A stretch of 64,000 bases of DNA from PALSA-1353 sp050012375 (GTDB taxonomy: Bacteria > Planctomycetota > Phycisphaerae > Tepidisphaerales > Tepidisphaeraceae): positions 1 through 64,000 of the forward strand of contig JBEKHH010000013.1 in the NCBI GenBank assembly GCA_050012375.1, in the 5' to 3' direction. The position numbers and the translations under genes are program-made. Below are positions 41,869 through 49,189 of this stretch, in pieces. The notes beneath the pieces were generated by a model. It did no database searches. It had not been told where the DNA came from and saw nothing but the letters and a program-made list of their open reading frames with translations. Position 1 is the first letter of the stretch. The number at the start of each line of letters is the position of its first letter.

Positions 41869-42947
41869 GGCAATCCACGGACGCTTATTTCAAGCAGGTG
41901 ATGGAGGGGTCGGATCGGTCCATCGCGGCGGAGGCGCTGCGAATCGCGGCGAGTTGCGCCGAGCCGGTTTATGCGGCGATCATGCGCTTGCGCAACGGGC
42001 TGTACGATGCGAAGATTTTGCCGATTCATCGCCTGGGCCGGCCAACGATCAGCGTGGGGAACATCACCACGGGCGGGACGGGCAAGACGCCGATGGTTCG
42101 CTGGCTTGCCGCCAGCCTGACCGATGAGCGGCCGTGCGTCCTGCTGCGGGGATATAAATCGACGGCGGCGGGATTGAGCGATGAGCAGGCATTGCTCGCC
42201 GCTGGCGCCGTTCCGGTGATTGCCGACGGCGAGCGGCGTCGTGGAGCGGCCGGCGCGCTCGAGCGGCATCCGGAGACGACGGTTTTTATTCTTGACGATG
42301 GAATGCAACATCGTCGCGTGGCGCGGGATTTTGAGATCGTGCTGATTCACGCGCGGGAGCCGTTTGGAGGCGGGCGCATGTTTCCGCGCGGGATGCTGCG
42401 CGAGCCGTTGCCCGGGCTGCGGCGGGCGGACGCCTTTGTGGTGACCCATGCCGATGAGGTTGATGCCACGGAGATGGCCAGGATTTCCGGGGTGATTCGA
42501 AAGCACAATCAACCGGCCGCGATCTTCCGGGCCGATCATGTGATTCAAGGCCTTCGCTCGGCGGCCGGCGAATCGATGCCGATTCAATCGCTGGAGGGTA
42601 AAAGGTATTTCGCGTTCTGCGGACTTGGAAGCCCGGCCAGCTTTTTCTGGCGGATGGGAACGGTTGGCGGCGTGTGCGTGGGAACGAGGGAGTTTGGGGA
42701 TCACTTCGATTATCGGGAGCGGGATGTCGCGGAGATTATTGACGAGGCTGCGTCGGCTGGGGCGGAATTGCTGGTGGTGACTGAGAAGGATTGGGTGAAG
42801 CTGTCCCGGGTGAGCGGGCGGATATCGATGCCGGTTTGGCGGGCGGAATTGTCTTTGCGGTTCTGGGCGGGAGAGGGGGAGAAGTTGCTGGAGATGATTG
42901 GGAAGGCGCTGCGGAATCGAACGCGCTCCCCTTCGGGTCGCGGCTAA
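41865..42947 (+). CDS. lpxK: tetraacyldisaccharide 4'-kinase
   Basis: A 360-residue membrane-associated kinase that phosphorylates the lipid A precursor. SVGNITTGGTGKTPMVRWLA is the extended P-loop, FILDDGMQHRRVARD and LVVTEKDWVKL are hallmark segments. Starts by ATGA overlap with gluQ. The C-terminal SPSGRG and the stop are supplied by the GC hairpin repeat, so the native end may have been altered. Confidence 0.94.
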   Translation: MRQSTDAYFKQVMEGSDRSIAAEALRIAASCAEPVYAAIMRLRNGLYDAKILPIHRLGRPTISVGNITTGGTGKTPMVRWLAASLTDERPCVLLRGYKSTAAGLSDEQALLAAGAVPVIADGERRRGAAGALERHPETTVFILDDGMQHRRVARDFEIVLIHAREPFGGGRMFPRGMLREPLPGLRRADAFVVTHADEVDATEMARISGVIRKHNQPAAIFRADHVIQGLRSAAGESMPIQSLEGKRYFAFCGLGSPASFFWRMGTVGGVCVGTREFGDHFDYRERDVAEIIDEAASAGAELLVVTEKDWVKLSRVSGRISMPVWRAELSLRFWAGEGEKLLEMIGKALRNRTRSPSGRG

Positions 42948-42949
42948 AC
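42921..42949 (-). repeat. GC hairpin repeat at the end of lpxK
   Basis: Inverted copy of the GTTTAGCCGCGACCCGAAGG element. It encodes the last residues RSPSGRG and the stop of lpxK and also the stop of the convergent reductase. Confidence 0.85.
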
Positions 42950-43951
42950 TTGATCGGCGGTCATGGCCTGGGCGCAGGCGTCGAACGCGGCGCGAATCTC
43001 GGTGAATTCCTCCTGGGTGAAGGAATGCTCCATCGCCCGCGCGTTGTGCTCGGCCTGCTGGGCGTTGCGCGCTCCGACGATGGCGGCGGTGATTCCGGGT
43101 TGATGAATCGTCCACTGAATCATCGTCTGGGCGAAGCTGGCGTTGTGGGCATCGGCAATCGGCTTGATCTTGGCGAGCGCGCCCGCGATTTGGTTGCGGT
43201 TCTCGACGGTGAAGAACTTGTGGCGCGAGCGATGATCGGTGTCGGGGAATTTGCGGTCCGGGCCGACCGCGCCGGCTAACAGGCCGCGCTCCAGCGGCGA
43301 ATAGCCGATGACGGCGATGTTCTTCTCGCGGCAAAATGGGAGCACTTCCCGCTCGATTTCGCGCTGAATGATGCTGTAGTGTGGTTGATGGCTTGCCAGC
43401 GGGACGTCCGCCGCGGCTCGCTGAAGCCATTCCAGGTTGAAATTGCTGACGCCGATGGCGCGAATCTTGCCCTGCTCGCGCAGTTTTTCCAATGCCCGCA
43501 TCGATGTTTCCACCGGCGTTTGTGTGTCCGGCCGGTGAATTTGATAGAGGTCGATTACGTCGATGCCGAGACGATGGAGGCTCTGTTCGCATTCCCAAAC
43601 GATGCTCTGGGGCCTGGAATTCCGTCGGATCGTAACGTTGTTGCCGGCGAGATCTTTGTCCTGCCATGCGCCGGAACCCTCGGCGCCGTCCCAGCGATTG
43701 CCGCATTTGGTGGCGATGACGAGCTTGTCGCGGCGGCCCTTGATGGCCTGCCCCACCAGTTTTTCGCTGAGGCCGAAGCCGTAGACCGGGGCGGTATCAA
43801 TGGTGGTGACGCCGTGATCGATGCTGGCGCGGATGGCGTCGAGGGCGTCCTGATCGTTGGTTCCGCCCCAGAGCCATCCGCCGATCGCCCAGGCGCCGAA
43901 GATGATCGGCGTAACTTTCACGTCGGAATTGCCCAGTTGACGAGTCTGCAT
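42944..43951 (-). CDS. aldo/keto reductase
   Basis: A 335-residue NADPH-dependent reductase of the YdbC/Gre3-like TIM-barrel superfamily. FGAWAIGGWLWGG, TIDTAPVYGFGLSEKLVG (catalytic Asp, Tyr), VIATKCG (Lys), DLYQIHRPD (His), AIGVSNF and YSPLERGLLAG are conserved. The ATG for MQTRQLGNS is preferred over one 13 codons earlier. Convergent with lpxK with overlapping stops. Confidence 0.92.
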   Translation of the reverse strand: MQTRQLGNSDVKVTPIIFGAWAIGGWLWGGTNDQDALDAIRASIDHGVTTIDTAPVYGFGLSEKLVGQAIKGRRDKLVIATKCGNRWDGAEGSGAWQDKDLAGNNVTIRRNSRPQSIVWECEQSLHRLGIDVIDLYQIHRPDTQTPVETSMRALEKLREQGKIRAIGVSNFNLEWLQRAAADVPLASHQPHYSIIQREIEREVLPFCREKNIAVIGYSPLERGLLAGAVGPDRKFPDTDHRSRHKFFTVENRNQIAGALAKIKPIADAHNASFAQTMIQWTIHQPGITAAIVGARNAQQAEHNARAMEHSFTQEEFTEIRAAFDACAQAMTADQV

Positions 43952-43968
43952 GGCGAAGCGCGCTTTCC

Positions 43969-43998
43969 AATGACAAATGGCAAACGACAAATGACAAT
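43969..43998. repeat. TGACAAATG repeat locus 3
   Basis: Direct units AATGACAAATGGC and AACGACAAATGAC in the 54-base divergent gap between the reductase and the TlyA-like gene; no inverted arm here. Confidence 0.7.
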
Positions 43999-44005
43999 AT
44001 CCCCC

Positions 44006-44575
44006 ATGGCCGAATTTGTCTCGCGAGGCGGATCAAAACTCGAATACGCGCTGACGTTTTTCGGCCTGGACGTGTCGGGGAAGATTTGTGCCGACCTTGG
44101 ATGCAGCACCGGCGGGTTTACCGATTGCCTGCTGCGGCGCGGGGCGGCCAAGGTGTATGCGGTTGATACAGGCTATGGCGTTCTGGATTGGAAGCTGCGG
44201 AAGGATGCGCGCGTTCTCGTCATGGAGCGGACCAATGCGATGCACGTGCAGCTTCCCCAGACCGTGGGGATTGTCGCCATCGATATTAGTTGGACGCGCC
44301 AGCGGAATATTCTGCCCAACGCTCGGAAAATGCTGGCCGAAGGGGGGACAGTGGTGAGCTTGATTAAGCCGCACTATGAAGCTGATCCGGCGATCCTGCG
44401 CAAAGGGGTGGTGCCGGAGGAATCGGTGGAATCGGTGGTGGAGGGAGTTCGGCGGGAAATCGAGGCCGGGGGATGGGTTTGGGAGAATAGCGTGCGCTCG
44501 CCGATCAAGGGGGGCGGGGGGAATGTAGAAGTGCTGGTGCAATTGAGGCCGCGCTCCCCTTCGGGTCGCGGCTAA
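44006..44575 (+). CDS. TlyA/FtsJ-like rRNA 2'-O-methyltransferase without the S4 domain
   Basis: A 189-residue methyltransferase. FVSRGGSKLEYAL is the TlyA junction motif, LGCSTGGFTDCLLRRGA binds SAM, and VSLIKPHYEA and VRSPIKGGGGNVE complete the core. Typical TlyA has an N-terminal S4 RNA-binding domain; here the gene starts right at the junction, after a repeat. The end SPSGRG comes from the GC hairpin repeat. Possibly shortened at both ends. Confidence 0.85.
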   Translation: MAEFVSRGGSKLEYALTFFGLDVSGKICADLGCSTGGFTDCLLRRGAAKVYAVDTGYGVLDWKLRKDARVLVMERTNAMHVQLPQTVGIVAIDISWTRQRNILPNARKMLAEGGTVVSLIKPHYEADPAILRKGVVPEESVESVVEGVRREIEAGGWVWENSVRSPIKGGGGNVEVLVQLRPRSPSGRG

Positions 44576-44577
44576 AC
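44550..44577 (-). repeat. GC hairpin repeat at the end of the TlyA-like gene
   Basis: Inverted copy, same orientation as in lpxK; it provides RSPSGRG and the stop codon of the gene. Confidence 0.85.
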
Positions 44578-44589
44578 TAAGATAAGTTT

Positions 44590-45435
44590 ATGGCCATTGG
44601 GAAATCGCTGGCTTTGGGGGTTTTGTGCTGTTTGATGGCGGCGCGGGCGTCGGCGGCACAGGTGCGAGCCGAACTTCTGGCAAATGTTTCATCCGTTCAG
44701 GCGGGTAAGCCTTTTTGGCTCGGCGTGCGACTTTCCATCGATCCGGGTTGGCATGTGTACTGGAAAAACCCGGGCGATGCCGGGCTGCCAACGCGTGTGA
44801 CGTACACGCTTCCGGATGGTTTTAGCGCCGGCCCGCTGCAATTTCCCACGCCGCTCCGATACGACCAGCCGGGGAATATCGTCGCTTTCGGATATGAGAA
44901 TTCCGTTTTGCTTCTGACGCGGGTGACGCCGCCGGCGAATTTGCCCGCAGATTTCCAGGGCGAATTCCGGGCGGCGGTTTCGTGGCTGGTCTGCTCGAAT
45001 GTCTGCATTCAAGGGAAACAAACGGTCGATCTGACGCTCGGCTCGGCCACGCCCGCAAGCCCCGCAAACCAGGAACTGTTCGATGATTGGATCCGTCAGC
45101 TTCCGGTGGATGCCGGTGATTGCCCGAACGTGGCGGACGTGCGGTCCAGGGCCGACAACACGGGCGAGTGTGTGATTGAGATTACCTGGCGAGACGGCGC
45201 GGCGGATTCGGTCGAATTCCTTCCCGGCGTCTTGGAGGATTACAACATTTCCAACACCACGGTAAGCACAAATGACAAAACGACGGTGATCCGCTTCAAG
45301 GTCCAGCCGCTGGCTGGGACCGCCCCGCCGCCCACAACCCTGCAGGCGGTGGTGGGATACGCATCCAAGGAGGGAAAACGGCGGGGAGTGAATGTTTCGC
45401 TTGTCTTGGGGCCGGCGGGCGCCAACAATCACTAG
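44590..45435 (+). CDS. DsbD N-terminal-domain-like periplasmic protein
   Basis: A 281-residue exported protein (signal peptide to ~23). WHVYWKNPGDAGLPTRV and LVCSNVCIQGKQ with C135/C139 match the DsbD alpha domain that exchanges disulfides in the periplasm; the membrane (DsbD beta) and thioredoxin (gamma) domains are absent. The redoxin gene follows within 50 bases, suggesting the pair works on periplasmic redox. Confidence 0.82.
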   Translation: MAIGKSLALGVLCCLMAARASAAQVRAELLANVSSVQAGKPFWLGVRLSIDPGWHVYWKNPGDAGLPTRVTYTLPDGFSAGPLQFPTPLRYDQPGNIVAFGYENSVLLLTRVTPPANLPADFQGEFRAAVSWLVCSNVCIQGKQTVDLTLGSATPASPANQELFDDWIRQLPVDAGDCPNVADVRSRADNTGECVIEITWRDGAADSVEFLPGVLEDYNISNTTVSTNDKTTVIRFKVQPLAGTAPPPTTLQAVVGYASKEGKRRGVNVSLVLGPAGANNH

Positions 45436-45484
45436 AGTTGCGGAATATCGCTCTTTTGAATTTCTTTTGCGAAGGAGACACCCC

Positions 45485-46099
45485 GTGCGAGCTAAGATCT
45501 ATGCGCTGACGTCGCTTCTGGTGCTGGCGTCGCTTGCTCTCATTGGGCGGAGTTTTGCCGAGGATCAGAAGGATTCTCCCGTGAGCATCGGCGCCAAGGC
45601 GCCGGACTTTACGCTTCAGGACCAAAACGGGAAGAACATCAGCCTGCATGATTTTGCCGGCAAGATCGTCGTGCTGGAATGGACCAATCCCGAGTGTCCG
45701 TTCGTTCAACGGCATTACAAGGTAAGGACCATGCAGACCCTGGCCAGCCAATACCAGGACAAGGGCGTCGTCTGGCTGGCGATCAATTCCAGCAGCTTCG
45801 CAACGAATGACGCCAGCAAGCAGTGGGCTGAGTCGCAGAATATTTCCTATCCCGAGTTGAACGATTCCAGCGGGAGCACCGGCAAGGCGTATCACGCGAC
45901 GAACACGCCGCACATGTTCATCATCGCGGGCGATGGAACGCTGGCGTATGAGGGGGCGATCGACAACAATCCCGATGGGGACAAGACCAGCGACAAGGTG
46001 AACTATGTTCAGAAAGCGCTGGATGAGATTCTGTCCGGCAAGAGCGTGAGCGTGCCCCAGACCAAGCCGTATGGATGCAGCGTGAAATACGCGGACTAG
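45485..46099 (+). CDS. exported redoxin/thioredoxin-family protein
   Basis: A 204-residue protein with signal peptide (residues 1-25) and an AhpC/TSA-type fold: APDFTLQDQNGK, EWTNPECPFVQRHY (Cys71), THPMF-like NTPHMFII. It has C-P-F-V rather than CxxC, so one redox Cys plus C200 near the end. GTG start is fixed by GAAGGAG 7 bases upstream. Likely partner of the DsbD-N-like protein. Confidence 0.88.
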   Translation: MRAKIYALTSLLVLASLALIGRSFAEDQKDSPVSIGAKAPDFTLQDQNGKNISLHDFAGKIVVLEWTNPECPFVQRHYKVRTMQTLASQYQDKGVVWLAINSSSFATNDASKQWAESQNISYPELNDSSGSTGKAYHATNTPHMFIIAGDGTLAYEGAIDNNPDGDKTSDKVNYVQKALDEILSGKSVSVPQTKPYGCSVKYAD

Positions 46100-46100
46100 A

Positions 46101-46129
46101 GTTTAGCCGCGACCCGAAGGGGAGCGCGT
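46101..46129 (+). repeat. GC hairpin repeat after the redoxin gene
   Basis: Standard copy starting two bases after the stop; plausible terminator hairpin. Confidence 0.85.
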
Positions 46130-46141
46130 TGTTTAGATGTT

Positions 46142-47035
46142 CTATTTCTCGCGGCCCATGACCAGCAGCGAGATGGTCAGCGCCTGCAAGAAGATCGCCA
46201 CGAGGATCGGCATGAGCGGTTCACCAACCGGCTTGTAAAAGTAGCTGCCGACGGCCAGGGCGATGGCGAGGATCTGCGTGACGCCGGCGAGCATTTTGCC
46301 GAGTGAAAAGTCGGCGGGATGTTCGCTGTTACGGCGAACCTGATCGAGAATCTGCTGCAGAAGATGTTCGATCCGGGCAAGTTCCTCGTTGGGGCCGGGG
46401 TCGGATGCGGGCGGATCGTCGTCTTCGGCGGCTGCGATGACGTCCATCGCTTCGGCGAGGCTGGAAACGGTTTCATCCGGATCGACGGAGCTGGGCTGAA
46501 GCGTTGCCGGCGATGGGGAGAGGGCAGGGTTGCTGACGAGAATGGTTCGGCAACCGGCGGCATAGCCGGCTTCGATGTCGCGCGGGGCATCGCCGATGAT
46601 CCAGGAGGCGGGCAAATCCAGATCAAGCGCGCCGGCCGCGGCGAGGATCATGCCGGGCTTTGGCTTTCTGAGTTCGCTGTCCTTTCGATATTTTTCGATC
46701 GTCGCATCGGGATGAAACGGGCAAAACTCGTTGCGGTCGATCTTGGCGCGGGGATTTTCCTGGAGGAGAAGCTGGGCCATTTTTTCGTTGACGGCGACGA
46801 CGGCGTCTTCGCCGAACTCGCCGCGCGCCACGCCGGACTGATTGCTGAAGGTGACGACGGCAAAGCCGAGGTCGCGGGCGCGGGCGACGGCGTCGGATGC
46901 GCCGGGAATTAATCGGACGGCGGCCGGATCGCCGAGGTAGCCGTCGCTGGCGATGAGCGTGTTGTCACGATCAAAGAAGATGGCGGGCTTTTTCACTGCG
47001 GGAATTATCCCGGCTGCGGCGGGCCGTGCAACCAT
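46142..47035 (-). CDS. HAD-IIIA phosphatase (GmhB/HisB-N-like) fused to a coiled coil and membrane helices
   Basis: A ~297-residue protein. Motif I FFDRDNTL, FSNQSGVARG (motif II), RKPKPGM (motif III Lys) and IIGDAPRDIEAG (motif IV) show a histidinol/heptose-bisphosphate type phosphatase. Zinc-loop is partial: CPFHP without the later CxC. Residues ~190-245 are acidic/coiled, and the last 45 hold two membrane helices. GTG at 46996 (MKKPAIFFDRD) is an alternative start. Follows the prepilin by 17 bases. Confidence 0.8.
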   Translation of the reverse strand: MVARPAAAGIIPAVKKPAIFFDRDNTLIASDGYLGDPAAVRLIPGASDAVARARDLGFAVVTFSNQSGVARGEFGEDAVVAVNEKMAQLLLQENPRAKIDRNEFCPFHPDATIEKYRKDSELRKPKPGMILAAAGALDLDLPASWIIGDAPRDIEAGYAAGCRTILVSNPALSPSPATLQPSSVDPDETVSSLAEAMDVIAAAEDDDPPASDPGPNEELARIEHLLQQILDQVRRNSEHPADFSLGKMLAGVTQILAIALAVGSYFYKPVGEPLMPILVAIFLQALTISLLVMGREK

Positions 47036-47052
47036 TCGGGGGTTTTCGCCGC

Positions 47053-47850
47053 TCAATTCGCGGGGAGCAGGACCGCGTCGCTCGGATTCAGCGGCGATGC
47101 CTGCACCTGGTTGGACTGGTTGGTGAAAATGTTGTCCTGGCCGATGCCGCACAGACAGGTCTTCTGGAAATCGACGTGGCCGTCGGCGTATAGAACATTC
47201 TGGCCATCCTGCTCGTGATTGAGGCTATTGGCGTTCTCGATGACTCTGGAGGATGCTCCGGGGCCGGCCGCGGTGACATCGGCGACCGGCGGCTTTGCAC
47301 CGGGATTCAAATCAGCCGCGACGGGAAAATCGCCGCGAAGATGGCTCGTCAGGCGGTAGCCAGCATCGGCGACGGGGAGGGCGGGATAGGGATTGGCAAA
47401 ACTGTAAGCCAGATTTTCCTTCCAATTGGTGAAATTGGAATGCTTCTGCGGATCGGCCGGATCGGCGAGGTATGTGGTTGCGTCATTGTAGGGGCAGATG
47501 AAGATTTCGGCGGGAAGATGCTGTGATCGAAGAAGAAGATAGGGCGCGGCGGTGAGGTCGTTGGCCAAAACGCCGCCGCCTTGGAAGGGATCGGACGCGG
47601 AGATTCCCGTGCCCATCGTCAGCGGCTGGGTCGGATCGTAGAGCGTCCGCGGGTAGTTGCCCTGATTCTCGTTGGAATACATGGAAATCGCCATGCCGAT
47701 CTGACGGAGGTTGGAGGCACACTTATCGATATATCCCTGATGGCGGGCGTGCTCCATCGCGGGCAGGAGAAATCCCAACAAAATGCTGATGATGGCCAGG
47801 ACCACCAGAAGTTCGATCAGGGTGAAGGCCGCGCGGCAAGTGAACCTCAT
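47053..47850 (-). CDS. type II secretion/prepilin-like protein (H-x9-DG type)
   Basis: A 265-residue pseudopilin. AAFTLIELLVVLAIISILLGFLLPA is the prepilin cleavage and membrane helix (shown here as the TLIELLVV core). The C-terminal NHEQDGQNVLYADGHVDFQ segment is the H-x9-DG tail typical of the large Planctomycetes prepilin family. Exported and probably cell-surface associated. No secretion machinery genes nearby. Confidence 0.9.
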   Translation of the reverse strand: MRFTCRAAFTLIELLVVLAIISILLGFLLPAMEHARHQGYIDKCASNLRQIGMAISMYSNENQGNYPRTLYDPTQPLTMGTGISASDPFQGGGVLANDLTAAPYLLLRSQHLPAEIFICPYNDATTYLADPADPQKHSNFTNWKENLAYSFANPYPALPVADAGYRLTSHLRGDFPVAADLNPGAKPPVADVTAAGPGASSRVIENANSLNHEQDGQNVLYADGHVDFQKTCLCGIGQDNIFTNQSNQVQASPLNPSDAVLLPAN

Positions 47851-47919
47851 GAGGGCATTCTCAATTCAAGCATGAAGCAACGATGAAACGTGCGCCAGCG
47901 GGCGCATATCCCGGGCATT

Positions 47920-49029
47920 TTAGCGCGGGCCGGCACGGCCCGACTCCGTAAGACGCTTATACATCGCGATCGTTTCGCTCAACTGGCGATTGAACGTGAA
48001 ATTCCGTCGGATGTGCTCGGCGGCGGCGATGCCCATCCGTTGGAGGGAGGATTTGTCGGAGAGGAACTCAGTTGCGGCCTGGAGAAACGCCTGGCGGTCG
48101 ATTGCGACGGATCGGCCGGTTGTTCCCTCGATGATCAGTTCCTTGGCGCCGCTGGTGTGCGTGCGGAGAACCGGCACGCCGGCGCACATCGCCTCCGCGC
48201 AGGCGTACGAGAATCCTTCCCGCTGAGACGGAAGGAGCAGCGCATCGGCGGCATGCAGCAGCGGAAGGGGCTGGCGGTAGCCTAACATCCACACGCGGTC
48301 TAGAACACCTTCTCGCTCGATTTGCTTTCGGACCTCGTTTTCATTTGGTCCGTCGCCGGCCAGCAGTACGCGCAGGCGCGGCAGGGAATGTCGCGACTTG
48401 GCGGCGAGGTCGATGAGCCATGATTCGTTTTTCGGGTCTTCCAGTCTGCCGAGATAAAGAGCGACAAGATCGTCGTCAGTCAGGCCAAGCTCTGCGCGGG
48501 CGTTGCGCTTCGTGGCGGCATCGGGGACTGGAAATCGCTCCGTATGCACGCCGTGGGGAATGAGCGAGATGCGTTGGGGGGGAATTCGGGCCTGTTCGAT
48601 GAGCCATTGGCGGGCATCGGCGGCGGCGGCGTGGACGTGGTCGCCGAAATCGCTCAGCCATCGCCAGGGTCCGCTGAGGGGAATGTGGGAGAGATGAAGG
48701 GTGTACAAGACCGGCATGTTGATATCTTTTCTTTGGAGGCGGCGCGCCACCAGGGTGGCTTTGCGGTAATGGGTGTGGAGGAGATCGACTGGATTCTCTT
48801 CCAGATATCGCTGGAGAATTCGGGACGCCTTCAAAAGGCGCAACGGGCCGCCTTTGATGGGCGCCTCGATCCAGGGCCAGGGGGCGGCGGCGAACATCTC
48901 GTGCCAGGGGCCTTTTTGGCCGGCGATCGCCATCTGATGCCCGGCGGCTTGCATGGCGCTGCACAGATCGTAGAGATAGCGGCTAACCCCACCGGCATCA
49001 GAGCCGGCTGTCAGGTGGAGGATTCGCAT
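47920..49029 (-). CDS. GT4-family glycosyltransferase
   Basis: A 369-residue GT-B enzyme. GGVSRYLYDLCSAM near the N-terminus, PHGVHTERF, YLGRLEDPKN, LLAGDGPNENEVR and SQREGFSYACAEAMCAGVPV (the E-x7-E retaining motif region) are typical of GT4. ATG at 49029 (MRILHLTAG) is used; one three codons earlier is also in frame. First gene on this side of the polysaccharide cluster. Confidence 0.92.
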   Translation of the reverse strand: MRILHLTAGSDAGGVSRYLYDLCSAMQAAGHQMAIAGQKGPWHEMFAAAPWPWIEAPIKGGPLRLLKASRILQRYLEENPVDLLHTHYRKATLVARRLQRKDINMPVLYTLHLSHIPLSGPWRWLSDFGDHVHAAAADARQWLIEQARIPPQRISLIPHGVHTERFPVPDAATKRNARAELGLTDDDLVALYLGRLEDPKNESWLIDLAAKSRHSLPRLRVLLAGDGPNENEVRKQIEREGVLDRVWMLGYRQPLPLLHAADALLLPSQREGFSYACAEAMCAGVPVLRTHTSGAKELIIEGTTGRSVAIDRQAFLQAATEFLSDKSSLQRMGIAAAEHIRRNFTFNRQLSETIAMYKRLTESGRAGPR

Positions 49030-49032
49030 GAG

Positions 49033-49147
49033 CGTCATTTATCGTTTGTCATTTGTCATTTGTCACTTGTCATTTGTAAAGGCGGGAAGCCGGGCAGTCT
49101 TATCCGAACAATGAGCAATGACAAATGACAAACGACAAATGACCAAC
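49033..49147. repeat. TGACAAATG repeat locus 4
   Basis: TTTGTCATTTGTCACTTGTC units at 49033-49078 and AATGACAAATGACAAACGAC units at 49110-49147 form an inverted pair around ~30 bases in the divergent gap between two glycosyltransferase genes. Confidence 0.8.
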
Positions 49148-49189
49148 GGCCCTATTTCCGATATATAAGGAACGTTTGGCGGCGCACCC

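Noticed and set aside
41772..43706. 644-codon open frame antisense to lpxK and in another frame of the reductase
   Set aside because: Spans two genes with clear motifs and is itself Arg-rich without domains.
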